Source: Streptomyces brevispora
GTDB lineage: Bacteria; Actinomycetota; Actinomycetes; Streptomycetales; Streptomycetaceae
Assembly: GCF_007829885.1 (NCBI RefSeq)
Contig: NZ_VIWW01000001.1
Coordinates: forward strand, 806,001-870,000
Direction of reading: 5' to 3'
Length of the DNA: 64,000 bases
This document shows positions 19,415-27,894 of this stretch, in pieces. Every line of letters starts with the position of its first letter. Position 1 is the first letter of the stretch. Position numbers and translations under genes: made by a program. Below the pieces are notes generated by a model. The model did not search any database. It saw only the letters and a list, made by a program, of their open reading frames with translations, and was not told the DNA's origin.

Positions 19415-20404
19415 TCAGCCGACCAGGCCGTCGGCCAGCTCTTCGCTGAGGGTGGACTCCGTGCTCGGGATGCCCAGGTCCTGGGCCCGCTTGTCGGCCA
19501 TCGCCAGCAGCCGGCGGATACGGCCCGCGACGGCGTCCTTGGTCAGCGGCGGGTCGGCGAGGGCGCCCAGCTCCTCAAGGGAGGCCTGCTTGTGCTCCAT
19601 GCGCAGCCGGCCGGCCGCCGCGAGGTGCTCGGGCACCTCCTCGCCGAGGATCTCCAGCGCGCGCCCCACCCGCGCTCCGGCGGCCACCGCGGCCCGGGCT
19701 GAGCGGCGGAGGTTCGCGTCGTCGAAGTTGGCGAGCCGGTTGGCGGTGGCGCGGACCTCGCGGCGCATCCGCCGCTCCTCCCAGGCCAGCACCGAGTCAT
19801 GGGCGCCCAGCCGGGTGAGCAGGGCGCCGATCGCGTCCCCGTCCCGCACGACGACGCGGTCCACGCCGCGCACCTCGCGGGCCTTCGCCGCGATGGAGAG
19901 CCGGCGGGCGGCGCCGACCAGGGCGAGCGCCGCCTCCGGGCCCGGGCAGGTCACCTCGAGGGAGGAGGAGCGGCCGGGCTCGGTGAGCGAGCCGTGGGCC
20001 AGGAAGGCCCCGCGCCACGCCGCCTCGGCATCGCAGGTGGCCCCCGAGACCACCTGCGGGGGGAGTCCGCGGATGGGGCGGCCGCGGCCGTCCACCAGAC
20101 CGGTCTGGCGCGCCAGCTGGTCGCCGCCCGCCACCACCCGTACGACGAAGCGGGAGCCGCGCCGCAGCCCGCCGGGGGCCATCACGATCAGCTCCGAGCT
20201 GTGCCCGAAGATCTCCAGGATGTCCCGCTTCAGCCGGCGCGCCGCCATCGCGGTGTCCAGTTCCGCCTCGATCACAATCCGGCCGCTCACCAGGTGCAGC
20301 CCACCCGCGAACCGAAGAATCGCCGAAACCTCTGCCTTCCGGCAGCAGGTCCGGGTCACGGGAAGCCGAGAGATTTCGTCCTTCACCGCTGGCGTCATCG
20401 CCAT
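19415..20404 (-). CDS. whiA: Sporulation transcription factor WhiA
   Basis: 329 residues. WhiA is the DNA-binding regulator that, with WhiB, starts sporulation septation in Streptomyces. The N-terminal two thirds are the LAGLIDADG-homing-endonuclease-like domain ('[24 protein letters not shown]') without nuclease residues; the C-terminal helix-turn-helix is '[31 protein letters not shown]'. Start at '[10 protein letters not shown]' as in homologues; an ATGA-coupled start two codons later (20398) is possible. Overlaps yvcK by ten bases. Last gene of its operon. Confidence 0.96.
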   Translation of the reverse strand: MAMTPAVKDEISRLPVTRTCCRKAEVSAILRFAGGLHLVSGRIVIEAELDTAMAARRLKRDILEIFGHSSELIVMAPGGLRRGSRFVVRVVAGGDQLARQTGLVDGRGRPIRGLPPQVVSGATCDAEAAWRGAFLAHGSLTEPGRSSSLEVTCPGPEAALALVGAARRLSIAAKAREVRGVDRVVVRDGDAIGALLTRLGAHDSVLAWEERRMRREVRATANRLANFDDANLRRSARAAVAAGARVGRALEILGEEVPEHLAAAGRLRMEHKQASLEELGALADPPLTKDAVAGRIRRLLAMADKRAQDLGIPSTESTLSEELADGLVG

Positions 20405-21429
20405 GGGCCGATCCTTCCATGCATCCGAAAAATACGGTCGTACGCGGCGGCCAACAGCTCCGGATCATGAATCGGAACGCCGTCGGGTGAGGCCACGGGC
20501 GCCAGCTCGACCGCGGCGCCGAGCCGTTTTGCGGCATCGGCCAGGGACTCGCGGTCGGGCACGGCGGCCTCGTCGGCCAGCACCACGTCCAAGGCGAGTT
20601 TAGGGGCGTGTCGTCCCAAAACCTCCAAATGACGCTGCGGAGAGAAGCCATCTGTTTCACCGGGTTGCGGCGCGAGGTTCAGCGAGAGGACCTTGCGGGC
20701 CTTCGTTTCGATCAGCGCGTCCAGCAGATCGGGGACGAGCAGATGCGGAATGACCGAGGAGAACCAGGACCCCGGACCGAGCACCACCCAGTCCGCGTCC
20801 AGTACCGCGGCGACCGCTTCCGGGACGGCCGGCGGGTCGCGCGGGACGACGTGCACGGACTGGACCTCGCCCGGGGTGAGCGCCACGGTGGCCTGGCCGC
20901 GCACCGTGTCCACGTCGTCCGGGCGCTCCGGGTCGTGTCCCCGTACGAGTGCCTGGAGCTCCAGGGGCACGGCGGACATGGGGAGCACCCGGCCGTGCGC
21001 CCCGAGGAGCTTGCCGACCAGGTCCAGGGCCTGGACATGGTCTCCGAGCTGCTCCCACAGGGCGACGATCAGCAGATTGCCGACGGCGTGCTCGTGCAGA
21101 TCGCCCTTGGACTGGAAGCGGTGCTGGATGACCTGGGCCCAGGTCTGGCCCCAGTCGTCGTCGCCGCACAGGGCGGCCAGCGCCTTGCGCAGATCACCGG
21201 GCGGCAGTACGCCCAGCTCCTCACGGAGCCGGCCGCTGGAGCCGCCGTCGTCGGCGACGGTGACCACGGCGGTCAGATCACCGGTGATCCGCCGCAGCGC
21301 GGCCAGCGAGGCGGACAGGCCCATGCCGCCGCCGAGCGCGACGACCTTGGGCTGTGCGCCACGTTTGCGGCCGGACAGCGCTGAGGTCGCTCTGCGCAGC
21401 CGGCGCAGGCGGAGGTTGGGACCGGTCAC
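20395..21429 (-). CDS. yvcK: YvcK/CofD-like gluconeogenesis factor family protein
   Basis: 344 residues with a CofD-like Rossmann fold: '[19 protein letters not shown]' near the N-terminus, '[28 protein letters not shown]' (nucleotide-sugar-binding loop), '[10 protein letters not shown]' and '[16 protein letters not shown]'. In B. subtilis and mycobacteria YvcK/CuvA binds UDP-sugars and supports peptidoglycan synthesis on gluconeogenic carbon. GTG start within the GTGA overlap with rapZ. Gene order rapZ-yvcK-whiA is the one conserved in Gram-positive bacteria. Confidence 0.93.
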   Translation of the reverse strand: MTGPNLRLRRLRRATSALSGRKRGAQPKVVALGGGMGLSASLAALRRITGDLTAVVTVADDGGSSGRLREELGVLPPGDLRKALAALCGDDDWGQTWAQVIQHRFQSKGDLHEHAVGNLLIVALWEQLGDHVQALDLVGKLLGAHGRVLPMSAVPLELQALVRGHDPERPDDVDTVRGQATVALTPGEVQSVHVVPRDPPAVPEAVAAVLDADWVVLGPGSWFSSVIPHLLVPDLLDALIETKARKVLSLNLAPQPGETDGFSPQRHLEVLGRHAPKLALDVVLADEAAVPDRESLADAAKRLGAAVELAPVASPDGVPIHDPELLAAAYDRIFRMHGRIGPWR

Positions 21430-22391
21430 TCGCGCCCCATGTCCCGGTGTACGAGCACGGTCTCGATCCCTTCGGTGGCGAGCCGGGCCGCCAGCTTCTC
21501 GGACATGGCGACGGAGCGGTGCTTGCCGCCCGTGCAGCCCACCGCGATGGTCACGTAGCGCTTGCCCTCGCGGCGGTATCCCGCGGCGATGAGCTGGAGC
21601 AGCTCCGTGTACTGGTTGAGGAACTCCTTGGCGCCCGGCTGGTCGAAGACGTACGCGGAGACCTCCTCGTTGAGCCCGGTGAAGGGGCGCAGTTCGGGGA
21701 CCCAGTGCGGGTTGGGCAGGAACCGGCAGTCCACCACCAGGTCGGCGTCGACCGGCAGTCCGTACTTGAAGCCGAAGGACATCACCGTGGCGCGGAGCTC
21801 CGGCTCCTCGTCGCCCGCGAACTGGGCGTCCATCTTGGCACGCAGTTCGTGCACGTTGAGGCTGGAGGTGTCGATCACCAGGTCGGCGTCGCCGCGCAGT
21901 TCGCGCAGCAGATCGCGCTCGGCGGCGATGCCGTCGACGATGCGGCCGTCGCCCTGGAGGGGGTGCGGGCGCCGGACCGACTCGAAGCGGCGGACCAGCG
22001 CGTCGTCGGAGGACTCCAGGAAAACGATCCGCCTGGTGACGCCCTTGACCTCCAGGTCCGCGAGGGACTCCCGGAGGTTGTCGAAGAAGCGGCGGCCCCG
22101 TACGTCGACGACGACGGCGATCCGGGCCACATTGCCCTGCGACCTGGCGCCGAGCTCCACCATGGTGGGGATCAGCGCGGGTGGCAGGTTGTCCACGACG
22201 AACCAGCCGAGGTCCTCCAGACACTTGGCCGCGGTGCTGCGCCCGGCGCCCGACATACCGGAGATGATCACCAGCTCGGGGATGGCCACCGCGCTGTCGC
22301 CCGTCTCGATCGGGGTGCCCGTACTCACGTGTCCTGCTCCGTCTGCTCGGTCTGCGCGGTCGCGCCCTTGTTCATGTTCGCGCTCAGTCAT
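21426..22391 (-). CDS. rapZ: RapZ-family nucleotide-binding protein (YvcJ)
   Basis: 321 residues, about 35 longer at the N-terminus than E. coli RapZ, with a charged Asp/Arg/Glu lead. Walker A is 'GMSGAGRS' (45-52), with Arg in place of the usual Lys. The C-terminal RNA/phosphate-binding domain shows 'FGFKYGLP', '[10 protein letters not shown]' and '[20 protein letters not shown]'. In E. coli RapZ controls GlmZ sRNA decay and glucosamine-phosphate synthesis; the actinobacterial role is not settled. Coupled to uvrC (ATGA) and yvcK (GTGA). Confidence 0.93.
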   Translation of the reverse strand: MTEREHEQGRDRADRADGAGHVSTGTPIETGDSAVAIPELVIISGMSGAGRSTAAKCLEDLGWFVVDNLPPALIPTMVELGARSQGNVARIAVVVDVRGRRFFDNLRESLADLEVKGVTRRIVFLESSDDALVRRFESVRRPHPLQGDGRIVDGIAAERDLLRELRGDADLVIDTSSLNVHELRAKMDAQFAGDEEPELRATVMSFGFKYGLPVDADLVVDCRFLPNPHWVPELRPFTGLNEEVSAYVFDQPGAKEFLNQYTELLQLIAAGYRREGKRYVTIAVGCTGGKHRSVAMSEKLAARLATEGIETVLVHRDMGRE

Positions 22392-24565
22392 GTCTTACTG
22401 CCCCCGTCGTCCTCTTCAATGATCTCTCCTGTGGCCGTGTTCACGGCGGGCATGGCCGGGGTGGTCGAGGCGAGCGCGACGGCCACTGATTCCGCCGTCC
22501 TGCGGCCTATCCCCGGAACCTCGCAGATCTCGTCGATTGTCGCCTGCCTCAGCTTCTTCACGGAGCCGAAATGCTTGATCAGGGCCTGCTTCCGGGTCTC
22601 ACCGAGACCGGACACGGCGTCCAGGGGGCTGGAGCGGATGCGCTTGGCCCGTTTGGCGCGCTGGTAGGTGATGGCGAAACGGTGCGCCTCGTCGCGGATG
22701 CGCTGCAGGAGGTAGAGGCCCTCGCTGGAGCGGGGCAGGACCACCGGGTCGTCGTCATCGGGCAGCCAGACCTCTTCGAGGCGCTTGGCGAGGCCGCAGA
22801 TGGCGATGTCGTCGATCCCCAGCTCGTCCAGCGCCCGCTTGGCCGCGGCGACCTGGGGCTGCCCGCCGTCGACCACGAGGAGCTGCGGCGGGTAGGCGAA
22901 CCGCTTGGGCCGGCCGTCGTCCTCACGGGGCTCGGCGGCGGAATCCGGGACGGGGCCCGTGGGCGCGGAGACCGCGGCGGGGTTTGCGGTCGCGGAGGGG
23001 TCGAGGGTCGGCGATGGGTCGGGGGTCGGGGAGAGGTCCGGGGCCGCGGAGGGGTTCGGGGCCGCGGAGGGGTCCGGGGCCGCGGAGGGGTCCGGGGCCG
23101 CGGAGAGGTCCGGGGCCGGGGATGGGTCGGGGGTCGCGGGGGTCTCCTCCCACTCCCCCGTGCGCTCCTTCTCGTGGAGGTAGCGCCGGAAGCGCCGGCC
23201 GATCACCTCGTGCATCGAGCGGACGTCGTCCTGTCCCTCGAAGCTCTTGATCTGGAAGCGCCGGTACTCCCCCTTGCGGGCCAGACCGTCCTCGAAGACC
23301 ACCATCGACGCCACCACGTCGTCGCCCTGGAGGTGGGAGATGTCGAAGCACTCGATGCGCAGCGGAGCCGTGTCCAGGCCGAGTGCCTCGGCGATCTCCT
23401 CCAGGGCCCGGGAGCGGGTGGTCAGGTCGGACGCGCGCTTGGTCTTGTGCAGCCCCAGGGCCTGCTGGGCGTTGCGCTGGACCGTGACCATCAGGTCCTT
23501 CTTGTCGCCGCGCTGCGGGATGCGCAGGCTGACCTGGGAGCCCCGGCGGTCGGCGAGCCACTGGGAGACCGCGTCGGAGTGCTCGGGGAGGGCCGGGACG
23601 AGGACCTCCTTGGGGACGGAGTCCCCGGCCTCCTCGCCGTACAGCTGCTGGAGCGCGTGCTCGACCAGTCCGGAGGTGTCGACGTTCTCCACCTTGTCGG
23701 TGACCCAGCCGCGCTGGCCGCGCACCCGGCCGCCCCGGACGTGGAAGATCTGGACCGCGGCCTCCAGCTCGTCCTCGGCGACCGCGATGAGGTCGGCGTC
23801 GGTGGCGTCGGCGAGCACGACGGCGCTCTTCTCCATCGCGCGCCTGAGCGCCTCGACGTCGTCGCGGAGCCGGGCCGCCCGCTCGTACTCCATCTCCTCG
23901 GCCGCCGCCGTCATGTCCTTCTCCAGACGGCGGATGTACGTGCCCGTGCGGCCGGCCATGAAGTCGCAGAAGTCGTCGGCGAGTTCGCGGTGCTCCTCGG
24001 GAGTCACCCGGCCGACGCAGGGGGCCGAGCACTTGCCGATGTAGCCGAGGAGGCAGGGGCGGCCGGTCCTGGCTGCGTTCTTGAAGACACCGGTGGAGCA
24101 CGTACGGACGGGGAAGACCCGCAGCATCAGGTCGACCGTCTCGCGGATCGCCCAGGCGTGGCCGTACGGACCGAAGTAGCGCACGCCCTTCTTCTTGGCG
24201 CCGCGCATGACCTGGACGCGCGGGAACTCCTCGTTGAGCGTGACCGCGAGGTACGGATAGCTCTTGTCGTCGCGGTACTTGACGTTGAACCGGGGGTCGT
24301 ACTCCTTGATCCAGGAGTACTCCAGCTGGAGCGCCTCGACCTCCGTGGAGACGACGGTCCACTCCACGGAGGCGGCGGTGGTCACCATCGTGCGCGTACG
24401 CGGGTGAAGACCCGCCAGGTCCTGGAAGTAGTTGGCCAGGCGCTGGCGCAGGTTCTTCGCCTTCCCGACGTAGATCACCCGGCGGTGCTCGTCGCGGAAC
24501 TTGTAGACCCCCGGTGAGTCGGGGATCTGTCCCGGCTTGGGGCGGTAGCTGGAGGGGTCTGCCAT
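22388..24565 (-). CDS. uvrC: Excinuclease ABC subunit C
   Basis: 725 residues. UvrC makes both incisions in nucleotide-excision repair. Order: GIY-YIG nuclease (1-100, '[25 protein letters not shown]'), Cys-rich segment ('[15 protein letters not shown]'), UVR domain ('[23 protein letters not shown]'), RNase H-like nuclease ('[23 protein letters not shown]' and '[14 protein letters not shown]'), and tandem HhH ('[18 protein letters not shown]', '[16 protein letters not shown]'). A Pro/Asp/Ser/Ala repeat is inserted in the RNase H-like domain (see 22990-23140). The start at '[10 protein letters not shown]' is decided by the promoter: TAGGGT ends seven bases before it, giving a leaderless mRNA. 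Head of the operon with rapZ, yvcK and whiA. Confidence 0.96.
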   Translation of the reverse strand: MADPSSYRPKPGQIPDSPGVYKFRDEHRRVIYVGKAKNLRQRLANYFQDLAGLHPRTRTMVTTAASVEWTVVSTEVEALQLEYSWIKEYDPRFNVKYRDDKSYPYLAVTLNEEFPRVQVMRGAKKKGVRYFGPYGHAWAIRETVDLMLRVFPVRTCSTGVFKNAARTGRPCLLGYIGKCSAPCVGRVTPEEHRELADDFCDFMAGRTGTYIRRLEKDMTAAAEEMEYERAARLRDDVEALRRAMEKSAVVLADATDADLIAVAEDELEAAVQIFHVRGGRVRGQRGWVTDKVENVDTSGLVEHALQQLYGEEAGDSVPKEVLVPALPEHSDAVSQWLADRRGSQVSLRIPQRGDKKDLMVTVQRNAQQALGLHKTKRASDLTTRSRALEEIAEALGLDTAPLRIECFDISHLQGDDVVASMVVFEDGLARKGEYRRFQIKSFEGQDDVRSMHEVIGRRFRRYLHEKERTGEWEETPATPDPSPAPDLSAAPDPSAAPDPSAAPNPSAAPDLSPTPDPSPTLDPSATANPAAVSAPTGPVPDSAAEPREDDGRPKRFAYPPQLLVVDGGQPQVAAAKRALDELGIDDIAICGLAKRLEEVWLPDDDDPVVLPRSSEGLYLLQRIRDEAHRFAITYQRAKRAKRIRSSPLDAVSGLGETRKQALIKHFGSVKKLRQATIDEICEVPGIGRRTAESVAVALASTTPAMPAVNTATGEIIEEDDGGSKT
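22990..23140. repeat. In-frame 18-bp tandem repeat inside uvrC
   Basis: About eight degenerate units built on GAGGGGTCCGGGGCCGCG, of which three central ones are almost identical. It codes for runs of Pro-Asp-Pro-Ser-Ala-Ala. The repeat length keeps the frame, so copy-number change would only lengthen a loop between two conserved blocks of the RNase H-like nuclease domain. Confidence 0.9.
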
Positions 24566-24572
24566 GCCTCCC

Positions 24573-24595
24573 ACCCTACTTGCGGGCAGTGACAG
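24573..24595 (-). promoter_or_regulatory. RecA-NDp/PafBC-type damage promoter of uvrC
   Basis: On the minus strand CTGTCACTG, eight bases, then TAGGGT, then seven bases and the ATG of uvrC. This matches the actinobacterial LexA-independent DNA-damage promoter (tTGTCRgtg-N8-TAnnnT) in spacing and in all but two positions of the upstream box. Compare the copies at uvrB and ogt. Confidence 0.65.
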
Positions 24596-24618
24596 CGTGG
24601 CGTGCCCGTGGGCGGTGC

Positions 24619-24661
24619 CGTGCTCCGGAACGCGCGTTGGGGGGGCGCGTCCCGGAGCACG
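24619..24661 (-). terminator. Terminator of the secreted-protein gene upstream of uvrC
   Basis: Arms CGTGCTCCGG / CCGGAGCACG extended by CGCGC/GCGCG around a G-run loop; about 57 bases after the stop at 24719. Confidence 0.75.
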
Positions 24662-24718
24662 GGGTCATCGGGCGCGGGTGGCTCCGCGGTCAGCCGCGCC
24701 CACGCGTCGCCGAGGCGG

Positions 24719-25627
24719 TCACCGCGACCGGCGGCGGCGCAGGGCCGTCGCGCCGCAGAGGGCGAGTACGGCGACGGCTCCCGGCGCCGCGGCACCGGAG
24801 GCCGCGGTCAGCGCGGTGTCCGCGGCCGGGTCCGCGGCGATGGCGGGCCCCGCGATTGCTGGCCCCGGCTGTCCGGCGGCGGGACCGGAGTGTCCGGCGG
24901 CCGGTTTCGCTGCGGTGGGTCCGTAGCCGCCCGCCCGGCCCGAGCGCGCGTATCGGGAGCCGGGGAGCTTGTCCGCGTACGCGGCCCGTACCCGGGTGCG
25001 GTAGACGGCCAGGGTGGTGCCGTCCGCGCCGACCGCGCCCGCCGCGTCCCGGTCCAGCGGGAGCACCCGGTTGCCCTTCTGGACGTACCAGGCGTCGATC
25101 TGCGGCTCCCGGAAGACGGTGCCGCCGGGCAGCTTGCGGGCGCCCGCGGCCGTGTAACGGGCCTCGTCGTCGCCGGTGGCGATGTTCACCACCTGCCAGC
25201 GCCCGGCCTTCCCCGGCTCGGGGAGCGTCCACAGGGATGCCTTCTGCCCGTCCGAGGAGACGGCGGTGCTGGCGAGGTAGTCCAGGCCGGCGACGGAGGC
25301 CCCCTGCTCGCCGGCGACGAAATCCGCGGCCAGTGTGCGTACGGGCACGGCCGCGCCCTCGATGCGTGGAGCGGCCGCCGCGCTGGTGACCGCGCCCTCC
25401 CGGGCGAAGAACCGGGACAGCGTGTCCAAGGTGGCCGCGTCGGTGGCCGCCTCATGGGCCGCTGCCAGGGCCGCCGGAGTGGCGGCGGGTCCGGTGGCGG
25501 CGGCCGCCTGCGGGGCGGCGACGGTGAGCAGCGCGGAGCCGGCCAGCACTCCGGCCGCGGCGAGGGCCGCGACGGCGGAGCGCGCGGTACGTGCGACGGG
25601 GTGGGCCGGGGAACCGGTACAGGTCAT
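24719..25627 (-). CDS. Secreted, C-terminally membrane-anchored protein of unknown function
   Basis: 302 residues. N-terminal signal peptide (Arg-rich start, hydrophobic core 'SAVAALAAAGVLAGSALLTVA', likely cleavage after 'AAAA'). The middle is a globular domain with 'AGLDYLASTAVSSDGQKASLWTLPEPGKAGRWQVVNIATGDDEARYTAAG' and 'PQIDAWYVQKGNRVLPLD'. The C-terminus is a Pro/Ala/Gly linker, a hydrophobic helix ('PGAVAVLALCGATAL') and 'RRRRSR', the layout of a sortase substrate, but I find no LPxTG or LAxTG motif. So it is probably tail-anchored and displayed on the outside. It follows a small gene by five bases. Confidence 0.75.
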   Translation of the reverse strand: MTCTGSPAHPVARTARSAVAALAAAGVLAGSALLTVAAPQAAAATGPAATPAALAAAHEAATDAATLDTLSRFFAREGAVTSAAAAPRIEGAAVPVRTLAADFVAGEQGASVAGLDYLASTAVSSDGQKASLWTLPEPGKAGRWQVVNIATGDDEARYTAAGARKLPGGTVFREPQIDAWYVQKGNRVLPLDRDAAGAVGADGTTLAVYRTRVRAAYADKLPGSRYARSGRAGGYGPTAAKPAAGHSGPAAGQPGPAIAGPAIAADPAADTALTAASGAAAPGAVAVLALCGATALRRRRSR

Positions 25628-25631
25628 GCCG

Positions 25632-25826
25632 TCACGCCCCGATCCGGTAGAGCGAATGGGTCCAGGAGAACTCGTTGTTGTTCACGTACCAGGCGTGTGA
25701 GGCCCAGTTGTAGCGGTCGCTGGAGGGCCAGGGATCGTGTTCCTCCCGGGGCGGGGGGGTGGGTTCCAAGGAGCGCGTCCGGACGCTGTCGAGGAGCATC
25801 AACCGTTGTCGGGAACGGGTCAACAC
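25632..25826 (-). CDS. Small hypothetical protein upstream of the surface protein
   Basis: At most 64 residues (GTG at 25826) or 55 (ATG at 25799). The C-terminal half is composition-rich and aromatic ('SDRYNWASHAWYVNNNEFSWTHSLYRIGA') and has strong third-position GC, which argues for real coding. The stop lies five bases before the start of the secreted protein, so the two look like a pair. No known family recognised. Start uncertain; no convincing ribosome-binding site at either codon. Confidence 0.5.
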   Translation of the reverse strand: MLTRSRQRLMLLDSVRTRSLEPTPPPREEHDPWPSSDRYNWASHAWYVNNNEFSWTHSLYRIGA

Positions 25827-25961
25827 GCTTCAATGCGGGGGAACATCGCGGTGTGAACGCCGGTGGCGGACGCGTGAACGCTTCCCCCTGGCCACCTGCG
25901 GCCCGGCATCCGTCGGCGCGGCCCCGCAGCCGTACGACGTGAACGTTCACCTGGAGGACCC

Positions 25962-26888
25962 ATGCAGCACACCGAGGCCGAACTGGCGCAGGTGCTGCAC
26001 ACCGGCCCGTTCCATCTGGCGCTGCGCACCGCACTGTCGGTGCGCGGGCTGCCGCTCCAGCGGGTGCAGCACCATCTGGCGCACCTCGGGGTCAAGGTCG
26101 GTGTGACCAGCCTGTGTTACTGGCAGCAGGGGGCCAGGCGTCCGCAGCGTCCCGAGTCCCTGCGGGCCGTGAAGGCGCTGGAGGAGGTACTGGAGCTGCC
26201 GGGGAACTCGCTGCTCGGGCTGCTGGGCGCCGGGGAGCCCCGCACGGAGGCCGACCGCCCGCCGGCCCGCTCGTACCGTTCCCTGGTGGACGCGTCCGGC
26301 GCGGTCGAGCGGCTGCTCACCGGGATGGAGTCACCCGCCGACGGCGGGCTGCACACGGTGGGGCACCAGGAGCGGGTACGGATCGGGCCCGGCCGCCAGA
26401 TGCAGCGCCGCAACTCCCAGCACGTGGTGCGCGCCCACCGCGACGGGACCGACCGCTATCTCGCCGTGTACCGCGGCGATCCGGGCTGCGATCCGGCCCG
26501 GGTCTCGGTGAGCGCCCGGGAGAACTGCCGGACGGGCCGGGTCCGCTGGGACGCGGAGACCGGGGTGCTGGTCGCCGAGCTGCTCTTCGACACCCGGCTG
26601 CGGGCGGGCGAGACGTACCTCTTCGGCTACGGCTTCGAGGACGGTACGGGAGGACCGTGCGGCGAGTACGTGCGCGGCTTCAGCTTCGGCGGCGGGCAGT
26701 ACGTGCTCCAGGTCAGGTTCGACGAGGAGGCGCTGCCGGTCCGGTGCCGGCGCTTCGCCCAGGTGTCCGCGGGGGCGCCGCGCGGCGCCCGGACGGACCT
26801 CACGCTCACCGGCCGGCACCGGACAGTCCACCTGGTGGAGCAGGGGGTACGGCCCGGCCTGGTCGGCATCGACTGGGACTGGAGGTGA
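25962..26888 (+). CDS. Putative DNA-binding protein with N-terminal helix-turn-helix
   Basis: 308 residues. Residues 15-75 read as an Xre-like HTH: 'ALRTALSVRGLPLQRVQHHLAHLGVKVGVTSLCYWQQGARRPQRPESLRAVKALEEVLELP', ending in the usual 'GNSLLGLLG' helix. The rest is a beta-rich domain of unknown function with three well-spaced Cys ('GDPGCDPARVSVSARENCRTG', 'GGPCGEY'). Likely a regulator, target unknown. Monocistronic; downstream are tandem repeats and the convergent Rieske gene. Confidence 0.7.
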   Translation: MQHTEAELAQVLHTGPFHLALRTALSVRGLPLQRVQHHLAHLGVKVGVTSLCYWQQGARRPQRPESLRAVKALEEVLELPGNSLLGLLGAGEPRTEADRPPARSYRSLVDASGAVERLLTGMESPADGGLHTVGHQERVRIGPGRQMQRRNSQHVVRAHRDGTDRYLAVYRGDPGCDPARVSVSARENCRTGRVRWDAETGVLVAELLFDTRLRAGETYLFGYGFEDGTGGPCGEYVRGFSFGGGQYVLQVRFDEEALPVRCRRFAQVSAGAPRGARTDLTLTGRHRTVHLVEQGVRPGLVGIDWDWR

Positions 26889-26994
26889 GACCGGCCACCG
26901 CGGAAGGACGTCGGACACGGCCTGGCGTCGGACGCGGTCGGCCGCCGGACCACCCGGGCGTCGGACCACCCGGGCGTTGGACCGGCCTGGCGTC

Positions 26995-27065
26995 GGACGT
27001 GGTCGGTTGTTTGGACGCGGTCGGTTGTTTGGACGCGGTCGGTTGTTTGGACGCGGCCGGATGTC
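26995..27065. repeat. 18-bp tandem repeat between convergent genes
   Basis: Three consecutive copies of GGACGCGGTCGGTTGTTT (first with one change) followed by decayed copies; the flanks from 26930 to 27105 carry looser GTCGGACC(A/G)CCCGGGCG repeats. No hairpin of terminator quality is obvious in this 223-base gap. Confidence 0.85.
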
Positions 27066-27111
27066 GGACCGGCCGGGCGTCGGACGCGGCCGGATGTCGG
27101 ACTCGTCCGGT

Positions 27112-27540
27112 TCAGGCTTCGGGGCCCGCGACGAGCCGCCCGCCCTCGACCCGGACCGGGACGGAGGGCAACGGCACGGTCGCCGGACCCTTCACGGCCT
27201 TGCCGGTGGTGGTGTCGAAGAGGCTGCCGTGGCAGGGGCAGTGCCCCTCGTTCTTCTCGACCTTGTCCAGCAGGCAGCCCGCGTGGGTGCACTGGGCGCT
27301 GAACGCCTTGTACTGGCCCTTGGCCGGGCAGGTGACGATGACGCGCTGCTCCCGGTAGAGCTTGGACTCGCCGACCGGGACCTCGTCCGGGGCGCCGAGC
27401 TCGACGGGTGCGGTGGGGGTCGGCGTCTCGGCGTGCCCGAGCTTCGAGTCGGTCGAGCAGGCGGCCACTCCCAGCCCGGCGACGCCCGCGAGAGCGGCGC
27501 CCTTCAGCACGGTACGGCGGGCGGTGGGCTGGCCGGACAT
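27112..27540 (-). CDS. Rieske [2Fe-2S] protein, Tat-exported lipoprotein type
   Basis: 142 residues. N-terminal twin-arginine signal 'ARRTVLKGAALAGVAGLG' running into a lipobox-like 'VAAC', so it is probably exported folded and may be lipid-anchored. The cluster-binding boxes are complete: 'CTHAGC' and 'CPCHGS' (two Cys, two His, plus the disulfide Cys pair). A single-domain Rieske protein outside the cytochrome bc complex; the electron partner is unknown. Confidence 0.92.
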   Translation of the reverse strand: MSGQPTARRTVLKGAALAGVAGLGVAACSTDSKLGHAETPTPTAPVELGAPDEVPVGESKLYREQRVIVTCPAKGQYKAFSAQCTHAGCLLDKVEKNEGHCPCHGSLFDTTTGKAVKGPATVPLPSVPVRVEGGRLVAGPEA

Positions 27541-27894
27541 GCGGTCTCCAGTGGTCGGAGGGGATTCGGTGCGGTGCCAGAGGTGCCCGGGCCAGCAGAA
27601 GCGACGGAGGCATCGGTGACGTAACCGACGATACCGGCGAAGACGAACGCCCCTGCGCCCGGCCCGGTCGCATCCGATCGCGCCCGGTCGGAGCCGGGGC
27701 TGACTCGCCCGATCGTGCCTGGTCAGAGCCGAGGTGGTCGCGCGCGAGACTCGGTGACCCCGGTGCGGGTCGCACAGCGTGGCGGCGGGTCCGGGACGGT
27801 CACTCGCCGGGAACCCTGTCCGGGAAGGCGATCCCGGGGACAGGGTTCCCGGGGCGGCGTCCCCGAGCCGGGAACCGCCGCCCTGGGCCGGCCG
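27541..27894 (-). other. Gap upstream of the Rieske gene with the uvrA terminator
   Basis: 354 bases without a gene. At 27808-27851 a strong hairpin (arms CGGGAACCCTGTCC and GGACAGGGTTCCCG, with an inner GGGA/TCCC) follows the uvrA stop. A second, mutually exclusive inverted repeat, GGTTCCCGG / CCGGGAACC, spans 27844-27877. I see nothing else in it. Confidence 0.7.

Noticed and set aside
26930..27105. CRISPR array from the spaced repeats
   Set aside because: Units are directly adjacent, short and decayed, without unique spacers or cas genes.
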